From: an uncultured Ignavibacteria bacterium | GTDB lineage: Bacteria; Bacteroidota; Ignavibacteria; Tepidaquicellales; Tepidaquicellaceae | Length of the DNA: 12,439 bases | NCBI GenBank assembly: GCA_937974175.1 | Contig: CALJIG010000132.1 | Span: 1-12,439, forward strand | Direction of reading: 5' to 3' | Part shown: positions 8,101-12,439 of the stretch, piece by piece | Layout of the letters: each line of letters begins with the position of its first letter | Numbering within the stretch: the first letter of the stretch is position 1 | Notes under the pieces: model-generated | What the model was told of the DNA's origin: nothing | What the model saw: the letters and a program-made list of their open reading frames with translations, nothing else | Database searches by the model: none | Made by a program: the position numbers and the translations under genes

Positions 8101-10634
8101 GCATCGGTGTTACAATCATCAGGTCCATTATGCGGACGTAAAATTGTAATGGCAGAATTTCCATTAACATATTTTGACCTAATAATATCCTCAAGTTCAT
8201 CCAAAGTTAAGCCGGATTTTCTTAATATTTCACCAACATTATTTGAAGAAGAGCTTAAACCCCAATGTTTTGCCCAGAATGATGCACCTGCTGCATTATT
8301 AGCAATAAGTATCTTATATTCGTTTTCATTAATCCCAAGGTATGCTTTTGCCCAATAAATCGAATTGAAATGTGTATCCGGGTTACTGTATGTTCTTATC
8401 AGTTCAGAGTGAGTAGTACCAAGCTCTGACAAATATTTCTGTGATTCAGCAAGTTTAACATCAAATGGCAGTTTCCATGTGTATGAATAATCCATCAACT
8501 TAGCTTCTATCATATCATTACGATGTTCCGGCTGAACCAATAGCTCTTCAGATGAATTATTTGTTTGAAGCACGCTGTAGTCAGCATTTGGTTCGATGTT
8601 TAGAGTTAAGATCTCATTCACCAGATCTATATAAGGCAGCTCTGTTTCCGCATTTTTGCAATTTAATTTAATATAAGATATATCGCCCCTTCTGGTTTTA
8701 GAAGAATTTCCGGTCAATGCTGAATATCCATTCTTGCCTGTATTCTCACAAACAACATCACTTTTTATCCAGTGCAATAAATCCGTTAAATAAGCTGAAG
8801 GACTGAATACTGACTGGCATTGATTACAGGTACAAGTATCAAGGCTGCCGAAAATTGACTTCATATCCGGCAAGCCTGCGGCTGCAGGCGGCTGGTTACC
8901 GCTTCCATTTCTCATTATTCCGGGCAGCATTGCATCTTTACTTTCAAATCTTTGATACAGAACAGCAAGGTTTGTAACAGTATCACTTATAGACTTCGCA
9001 CGGCAATAAATAAAATCCGCTTCTTTTCTGCTGATACCACGCTTTTGCATATTATCGGCAAAATCAAATCTTCCCATTGTCACTATTCTGTAGGCTGAAT
9101 CAAGACCGCTTGATGCCAGCGCCTCAAGCTGGTTTATTCCGGATAAACCTTCAGTAAGCTTATAACATCTTTGCAATGACTGCAGCCGGGTTAAATCTTC
9201 TTGTTTGATCTCTCTTGGTTTTTTCGGGTCTTTTGACACTGTGAAAAAAGTATTAGCAGATTGCTTAGAAATATTAAAATCTCTATTTTTATTTAAAATC
9301 GTCAATATTTGTTCTATTCCCGGCATTTTTGTTTTGCCCAGGTTTACAGCAAGTGACTGGGATGGATATTTCTCCGAAAATGCCCTTACAATATCAATAG
9401 CATAACTTTCTTCCGGGTTATCACTTTCTTTATATTTTTCAGGATATTTGGCAGCTCCTTTTATACTTTTAATCGATATAAGCCAGCTATTCAAATCTTT
9501 TTTAATTAATATTTCCTCATCAAGATGACCGGGCAGCTTTGCGGATTCCTGAACAGAAAGTTCCAACAACGGAGGAAATTGATTTAGAATCAGATCGATC
9601 TCAATAATTTTTTTCAGTTCTTCGTTATTTGGTATATCAGAGTTAATTTTTCCGCCACCCGTTACAATATTACCGGCAGGCTTTTGAGTTAATGGTTTAC
9701 CGCCGGATTCTTCTTCATCAGATAATAACGATTGCAAACTTCCGGCATCTATGGTTAAATCAAGCAAATCGCTTTTTTTAGATAACTGAAGCGAGCATAA
9801 ATGAATAATTTTAGCATCGTAAAACATGTTATCATAAAATGAATTCATAAGCAAACAATTTCTGATCACAACTAATCCTTCAGCAATATCCTCAAATAAG
9901 CTGCTTTTATATATTACATTTTCCTTTGTAGCTTTTTCAAGAGCAGCAATGATATTATCTTTACTTAAAGTAAGAACAGAATGCAATTCAGACCCGGTAA
10001 TTGTTCCTGCTAAGGCAAACATTACTCCTTCTGTTTCATTGTTTGAGGATATTTTCTGCAGGGCAGATGCTGCTTTATTAAGATATTCCTGCTCAGCTTC
10101 TTTTTGCTTTAAAGCGGCATCAATTTTTCTTTTACAAATCAAAATTTCAGACTGTAATTCTGCATATAGCCTGTTTGCATTCAATAGTCTGTTAAGATCA
10201 GGCTCACCGATGCAGGCTAAGCATAAGAGCTTTATACGCTGCTGTTCGTTTAAGTCCTTCAATAACAGGTTCCCTAAGTGTTTGGATACAGAATTTTTAA
10301 TTCGGTTATATAAAGGTATTCCCTGTTTATCAGGATAGTATGTAAAGTTAATTGATGATACACTGCTGTAACAAAGCGGTCCGCTTTCATCAATAAGAAT
10401 TTCCTGTACCTGTTGTTCGGATAATTGCAGGTATAATCTTGCGACCAGGGAAAAACCTTTTTCATATTGAATTTCCCCGGTAAACTTCCCGGTTTCATCA
10501 ACCGGTAGAGTTAATAGAGGTTTTTCTGTTTTTAGTGTAACCTGGTAAACTTTAACTGATAAATTCAAAAAACCAGTACATGCATTTTTATCATTATCAG
10601 GAATTATAACGGAACCGGAAATTGTTGTTTTCAT
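2133..10634 (-). CDS. Tc toxin A subunit-like protein (TcA; pore-forming translocator), intact
   Basis: This single uninterrupted 2833-residue gene is somewhat longer than classical TcA proteins of about 2,400-2,550 residues. There is no signal peptide, as usual for Tc toxins. Residues 1 to ~105 look like a small beta-sandwich (transthyretin/CnaB-like: SGSVIIPDND...VDETGKFTGEI), then helices. A VRP1-type region starts near 510 (SAYRIVTMGRFDF) and includes C601, C603 and C606 followed by SVFSPSAYLTDLL. The ABC-toxin N-terminal region ends in WEANRKIFLYPENW (1475-1488). A neuraminidase-like beta region follows from about 1545 (VIARTWN, IIPVVFNRRLHLFWPVF). Long coiled coils lie at about 2250-2310 and 2390-2510, on either side of a glycine/proline-containing stretch (IPQFHLGPIPSAETGGR) that resembles the channel tip. 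The TcB-binding domain spans about 2545-2710 (YELTKSISL, SVAVSLPCITGPHTS, DERYMPFENKG, ISDLILHVRY). The family role is to form a pentameric pore that injects the BC cargo. The ATG at 10634 lacks a Shine-Dalgarno sequence. The target host is unknown. Confidence 0.92.
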   Translation of the reverse strand: MKTTISGSVIIPDNDKNACTGFLNLSVKVYQVTLKTEKPLLTLPVDETGKFTGEIQYEKGFSLVARLYLQLSEQQVQEILIDESGPLCYSSVSSINFTYYPDKQGIPLYNRIKNSVSKHLGNLLLKDLNEQQRIKLLCLACIGEPDLNRLLNANRLYAELQSEILICKRKIDAALKQKEAEQEYLNKAASALQKISSNNETEGVMFALAGTITGSELHSVLTLSKDNIIAALEKATKENVIYKSSLFEDIAEGLVVIRNCLLMNSFYDNMFYDAKIIHLCSLQLSKKSDLLDLTIDAGSLQSLLSDEEESGGKPLTQKPAGNIVTGGGKINSDIPNNEELKKIIEIDLILNQFPPLLELSVQESAKLPGHLDEEILIKKDLNSWLISIKSIKGAAKYPEKYKESDNPEESYAIDIVRAFSEKYPSQSLAVNLGKTKMPGIEQILTILNKNRDFNISKQSANTFFTVSKDPKKPREIKQEDLTRLQSLQRCYKLTEGLSGINQLEALASSGLDSAYRIVTMGRFDFADNMQKRGISRKEADFIYCRAKSISDTVTNLAVLYQRFESKDAMLPGIMRNGSGNQPPAAAGLPDMKSIFGSLDTCTCNQCQSVFSPSAYLTDLLHWIKSDVVCENTGKNGYSALTGNSSKTRRGDISYIKLNCKNAETELPYIDLVNEILTLNIEPNADYSVLQTNNSSEELLVQPEHRNDMIEAKLMDYSYTWKLPFDVKLAESQKYLSELGTTHSELIRTYSNPDTHFNSIYWAKAYLGINENEYKILIANNAAGASFWAKHWGLSSSSNNVGEILRKSGLTLDELEDIIRSKYVNGNSAITILRPHNGPDDCNTDAFTFSPVLNSAVAERLMKFERLRRISKLSISELDKAIESFGNVINEEFIIKLASAIYLKDKISKTFIEVLIFCSDRPFFDNIKKSWTEYYTDKYRNSSFSDAVKTFFDPVTLDSSSNTKKIKDLLPDEKAIICFALKIDEQELDAIVNCNFPSSNPVLTTGVVSDLEAYCILADVLNLSIKELISFISMSGNPFSANPVNPAQIIKFIDKYLEFKKLCILPTAFYDINRGKGYFELDNQGKAVDPNFEKIARDAWEKIELALTETRNQYPSGYDDNNQPIIDENDEHLAPYLEDIISRYLGELLRINDDSIKQLINYNNSAWFSNFISVNVARDWDSISGQFTRMYRYLNRISMFKNLCSLSDLGLESGIDVKIHSRIQIPNDSFYWLDDNYSVSNLEHLIWLKNAALQSEFLDIQQNEYFQKVSDLLNNIGNLPEDLYIISGQNSCIKEMSNDDFIDMFEKTQVVTSSTADLIEIMTSLISIYNLSKKIDLKYSESWKWIWSANPTGGYTESNISDFRENIRGHLRNKYSDFKSWSKYIIPIHNKFRSDLRDALVSFYIGQRGFKNESSIFDHFLFDAEMEPCRKTTRILMAISSVQLLIHRSLMGLETDVCMDEDDKNEWEWRKNYRVWEANRKIFLYPENWIEPSLRLDKSPFFKEAEDLLQQDEINANNCEKAYFNYLSNLNEAARLDIRGTYIETDPEEKIHVIARTWNAPYAHYYRYRTKNKWSTWEKIEQDIEGDHIIPVVFNRRLHLFWPVFIEKEHRKIKRIIDGEEQNAPYYEIKMCYSRLEFGKWTGKKILDGTVLAGHYCGPDAFNNIYRKLGTDELRKGARLAENLETYAQVSLEKNSFYFWGEKTNPGNDLIINCRREYAKEWETYHTGYTELAFEDRFLITSCSNKVEIIPSVIDTTWPATLIARPNQTIPKAMQMLQGVDRIDTESLENGLFVKNIRAHVGGSFKIFRDTNSKFILTYPHQYKDAMWNSAFFFSDKKHSFFIERNISVKCQCYFKRTGNKFEYVCENVSTPGNKFIVQSFEHPFVCLMLSELNKYGITGLLNSKNPDIRRQTKIINKFNQEYLPVNSYIVNPYPKDEYDFSYNGAYSHYNWEVFFHLVSLIARELKNNNKFSEAIKWLQFVFDPTNHENAFGNLRYWMIKPFMQDVSDGSIQNLMRLLSGNALSNDEETKKKELCAQIEDWRDNPFEPHRIAAMRNRAYMLWVYMEYIQTLLDWADHLFTQFTTESINEASNLYIMAFNLLGEKPKKINKNNTTSFCYNDLLNGLDPFSNASVNIESQLTGAEFYNNCMCNSNAYNSSKNYSLPNLLFCIPENPKLLEYWEKVNDRLFKIRNCRDINGNIRELPLFQPPIDPALLVRATAMGLDISEVLEDLATPPLNYRYSFLIQKANEFCGEVKSLGGQLLSAFEKRDAEELSLIRQLHEQNILKASKNLKKLQLEEAKNNLNSLMHNKKLIEIRLNDYQGRAYISGKELKTIELTSNADKYMKIEQETKLLAQILGLIPQFHLGPIPSAETGGRTLAHITDVIATSFGVYASLLRNKASMSATYANYERRYEDWALQIKTANEELKQIEKQILGAEIRIALAEKELENHELQQEQSKEIYDWMKSKFTNQQLYTWMSGELMKLHRKAYELAYDMAKHAQKAYQNELGRTEAPVVFGNWDSGRKGLLAGDRLSVQLKELDSMYIKNNNREYELTKSISLKLLHPDNLVQLIKNGECTINLPEWLFNLEFPDKKLYAMRIKSVAVSLPCITGPHTSTNIKLSLKNHWIGWNVSDTTVNYSATFDEIITSSSNNDPAVFEANLRDERYMPFENKGVVSQWDISLPNQHDFDYSTISDLILHVRYVAKGGNTTSSSTIPINAKQLMSWKHDFPQEWHLMHNNIVDPGVDNAFAKLVDIGCPVLTTDHISYQMRLAGKNSGSVDKLFYSYRENNGEIKIVEIVDNNSSNMLIKNGVININSNIVEDIWIIYELEP

Positions 10635-10748
10635 GATAATTATTTTTTATTTAAAACTACAAAATCTAATTTTTAGTTTATTAAGAACAAGATATTATTT
10701 CTTAAAAAAAATGATTTAATGATTTTCATAATAGACAATACGTATCAG
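10635..10748. other. AT-rich spacer between the BC-subunit and TcA genes
   Basis: The spacer is 114 bases, too short for an immunity gene, and I see no plausible coding frame. It holds a tandem 8-base repeat (AATGATTT at 10710-10717 and 10718-10725) and a run of eight A on the plus strand just beside it. No strong GC-rich terminator hairpin is visible, so read-through from the BC gene into the TcA gene is plausible. On the coding strand TTGTTC, 16 bases, TAGATT lies upstream of the TcA start, but it is a poor match to any promoter consensus. No Shine-Dalgarno sequence precedes the TcA ATG. Confidence 0.5.
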
Positions 10749-11519
10749 TCATCTCTTCAAACCAATCTTGAAATTGATATCTATCCCTAATATTAATGCT
10801 GCCCCCAACCCTATGTCAAGTCCATAGAAATCCTTTTCTAATGCACCTATTGCTGGATCTTTTAACTCTAAAGGTTCTATGAGACCAGATGATTCTAATG
10901 CTTTTTTGTATGCTTCTTTTTGTGTTTCTGTTGCTTTCTTGGATTCTGTTATAGGTACTACTAAATAGACACCATAATCATGTTTTTCATCCTTAAAACT
11001 ACCATTATATCCTGTAAATGAGTGCTCATACATCCCTCCAATTATGTCTCTACCAAGAACACCACCTGTAAGCTCAATACTCTGAGAAACTTTGACTCCA
11101 TCTTTTCCAATATAATCACCACTATATGCTTCAGAGTTTTCGGTACCAAGTTCTGTAAAATCAACCTTTCCAGAAACCATTTCATACTTTACAAGATTTA
11201 CATCAGCTGAACCTTGTACAACTCCATATAGACTTCCTTTCAATTTAGCTTGTACACCAACACTAACTTTTCCACCAACTTCAACTACAAAGTCGCTGCT
11301 TTTGACAAATCTCTTTATGGCCGTCCAAGCTCTACTAAACCAAGTGGGTTTTTCTTCAATAATTTGAACCTCTTTCAGATTAACTATTCCTTCTACACCA
11401 GCAGATACCCATCCAACTCCTTGTTCATATTCATAATTCCAAATCAAATTATCTTCATCTTTGTGAGACCACTTATCTCCCTGTTTTGCAATAGTAGGTG
11501 GTTGTTCAAGAGTATCTGA
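10749..11519 (-). other. Hypervariable C-terminal cargo domain of the BC subunit (candidate toxin, function unknown)
   Basis: This is the 256-residue segment after the conserved RHS-core end NNPINYVDLSGLQ. By position it is the peptide released into target cells. I see no motif of a known nuclease, deaminase, ADP-ribosyltransferase, Rho-modifying or protease toxin. It begins with a polar linker, then WNYEYEQGVGWVSAG and the basic, aromatic stretch PTWFSRAWTAIKRFVKSS. A glycine-rich stretch of alternating polar and hydrophobic residues follows, as in beta-hairpins (VGGKVSVGVQAKLKGSLYG, then VQGSADVNLVKYEM and SIELTGGVLGRDIIGGMY). Next comes a charged helix (TETQKEAYKKALESSG). The end is the glycine-rich hydrophobic YGLDIGLGAALILGIDINF and a basic tail. 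This pattern would suit a beta-rich, possibly membrane-active fold, but that is only inference. No separate immunity gene follows it. Confidence 0.6.
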
Positions 11520-12439
11520 TTGTAGTCCTGACAAATCTACATAATTAATAGGGTTATTTCTAAAACACTCAAATGTGTTAACTATAGTTGATAATGATTC
11601 TTTATTATTGATATTAATATTAGTTTTTAAACGATCCTTTGGATCCGCACTCAACCACCTACCCAGCCATGGCAAGTAATATCGTGCCCTGTGATATTCC
11701 AGCCCGCTTTCTTCATCGCGCTCCATTCCAGTGTAACGATAACGTTTGGCTGCGGATTTTATTGATCTGCTATTTGCCTGGTATGCGGTAGTGCCATACG
11801 GGTGGTATTCTTCATAGCTTATCACTTTAGCATTTTCATCAAGCTCCAAATTAGCCGAGCCGAGATGATTATGAAGCTGATAGCGTGTTAATCTTGAACC
11901 CACGGTTTCAGAAGAAGCAGTGTTATCATTGTGAATTACAGTTTCAATCATCACAAAACGGTGTTCTTTTTCAAGCAGACTTAATGATTGCCGTTCAAAA
12001 TTTACGTTATTTGCACTATAGGTTTTGTAGGTTTCAAAACCGGCTATGTATAACCGTTCTTCTTTTTTTGTGGGTGTGCCTCCTGCAGAAGCCTGGTTTT
12101 CGGTTATTTTTCGTATTCGCTGCCCCTGCCCGTCATACTGGTAGTATGTAGATTCAGGTAAGCCGCCGTCTGTTCTTCTTTGCCTGATGGTTTTAACTAC
12201 TTCTTCCTTAAAATTCCATCCTATATCCTCCAAATGAGGCATAGCAGTAACAAAACCATGTTTTGTGTGGTGCGGGTATAAGTATGTTTCATTACCAACC
12301 TTAGTGCTTAACAATCTGTTTGTTAATGTATCATATGTATAATAACGGATCCAGCTATTTTGCGAGCCGGCAGTATGATTCATTTGAAGAATATTTCCAA
12401 CTTCATCATACACATAATTTTGCGTATAATCCCGTATTG
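10749..12439 (-). CDS. Tc toxin BC-type subunit (RHS-repeat cocoon with C-terminal toxin domain), 5'-truncated by window edge
   Basis: This is the C-terminal part of a large RHS/YD-repeat protein. The frame stays open through the right edge. A GTG at 12413 could be read as a start, but the codons before it continue a YD repeat (DYTQNYVYDEVGNIL), so it is internal. Counting that GTG as residue 1, the protein shows YD-repeat strands (1-130), then an RHS-associated core (about 180-297) with RYQLHNHLGSANLELDE, EEYHPYGTTAYQ, RYTGMERDEESGLEYHRARYY, GRWLSADP and RNNPINYVDLSG. A variable C-terminal domain follows (299-554). In Tc toxins this core closes a hollow cocoon and cuts itself to free the C-terminal peptide, which leaves through the TcA channel. 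The TcA-like gene starts 114 bases downstream on the same strand, which favours a Tc role over a T6SS Rhs effector. The spacing between ADP and RNNP is unusually long (see findings). The N-terminal SpvB/TcdB part is outside the window, so the fused B-C architecture is inferred. Confidence 0.88.
   Translation of the reverse strand, partial: IRDYTQNYVYDEVGNILQMNHTAGSQNSWIRYYTYDTLTNRLLSTKVGNETYLYPHHTKHGFVTAMPHLEDIGWNFKEEVVKTIRQRRTDGGLPESTYYQYDGQGQRIRKITENQASAGGTPTKKEERLYIAGFETYKTYSANNVNFERQSLSLLEKEHRFVMIETVIHNDNTASSETVGSRLTRYQLHNHLGSANLELDENAKVISYEEYHPYGTTAYQANSRSIKSAAKRYRYTGMERDEESGLEYHRARYYLPWLGRWLSADPKDRLKTNININNKESLSTIVNTFECFRNNPINYVDLSGLQSDTLEQPPTIAKQGDKWSHKDEDNLIWNYEYEQGVGWVSAGVEGIVNLKEVQIIEEKPTWFSRAWTAIKRFVKSSDFVVEVGGKVSVGVQAKLKGSLYGVVQGSADVNLVKYEMVSGKVDFTELGTENSEAYSGDYIGKDGVKVSQSIELTGGVLGRDIIGGMYEHSFTGYNGSFKDEKHDYGVYLVVPITESKKATETQKEAYKKALESSGLIEPLELKDPAIGALEKDFYGLDIGLGAALILGIDINFKIGLKR

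Noticed and set aside
7957..8358. Plus-strand open frame of 133 codons opposite the TcA gene
   Set aside because: Antisense shadow of a long real gene, with no family resemblance and no start context.
9949..10338. Plus-strand open frame of 129 codons with Cys-rich hydrophobic stretches
   Set aside because: Antisense to the intact TcA N-terminal part; the composition follows from the complementary codons.
10274..10501. Open frame of 75 codons in a shifted minus-strand frame within the 5' part of the TcA gene
   Set aside because: It lies wholly inside a well-supported gene, has no recognisable domain, and is expected by chance.
10710..10729. Possible terminator hairpin after the BC gene (ATGA-TTT-TCAT near a homopolymer run)
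   Set aside because: The stem is only four AT-rich pairs and the T run on the coding strand does not follow it directly; the tandem AATGATTT repeat explains most of the apparent structure.
12411..12413. GTG as start codon of the RHS gene
   Set aside because: The frame is open to the window edge and the preceding codons continue a YD repeat, so the gene begins outside the window.

Overview
The window is AT-rich bacterial DNA, and every gene I can support lies on the minus strand. Transcription therefore runs from the right edge to the left. The best taxonomic clue is the exported beta-propeller protein at 840-2096. It ends in a type IX secretion (T9SS) sorting domain of the 'LAQNYPNPFNPNTKI...YDITGR...LKPGIYEVEWDAS' style, which is very common in Ignavibacteria and related Bacteroidota/Chlorobi-group bacteria. 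Genes without an obvious Shine-Dalgarno sequence fit that group. The organism assignment is an inference.

Right part (10749-12439): the 3' end of a large RHS/YD-repeat gene whose 5' part lies outside the window. It looks like the BC (cocoon) subunit of a Tc (ABC) toxin. It has YD repeats and an RHS-associated core, followed by a 256-residue C-terminal variable domain, the presumed toxic cargo, which I do not recognise. Base composition changes abruptly inside the core, as if the cargo end had been exchanged.

Centre (2133-10634): one intact 2833-codon gene for a TcA-like pore-forming, translocating subunit. It carries a VRP1-type region, a neuraminidase-like beta region, a helical/coiled-coil channel region and a C-terminal TcB-binding domain. 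With the right-hand gene it forms a BC-then-A toxin locus. In the known mechanism, the A pentamer binds a cell and forms a channel, and the BC cocoon releases its autocleaved C-terminal peptide through it.

Left part (1-2096): 36 bases after the TcA gene comes the seven-repeat propeller protein with its T9SS tail. It overlaps by 4 bases (ATGA) a small exported DUF6624-type protein (247-843). After that gene lies a decayed, out-of-frame copy of a T9SS tail (123-262), so two related CTD-tail sequences bracket the DUF6624 gene. The last ~120 bases are AT-rich and non-coding, with two short perfect inverted repeats. Whether the two exported proteins have anything to do with the toxin is unknown.
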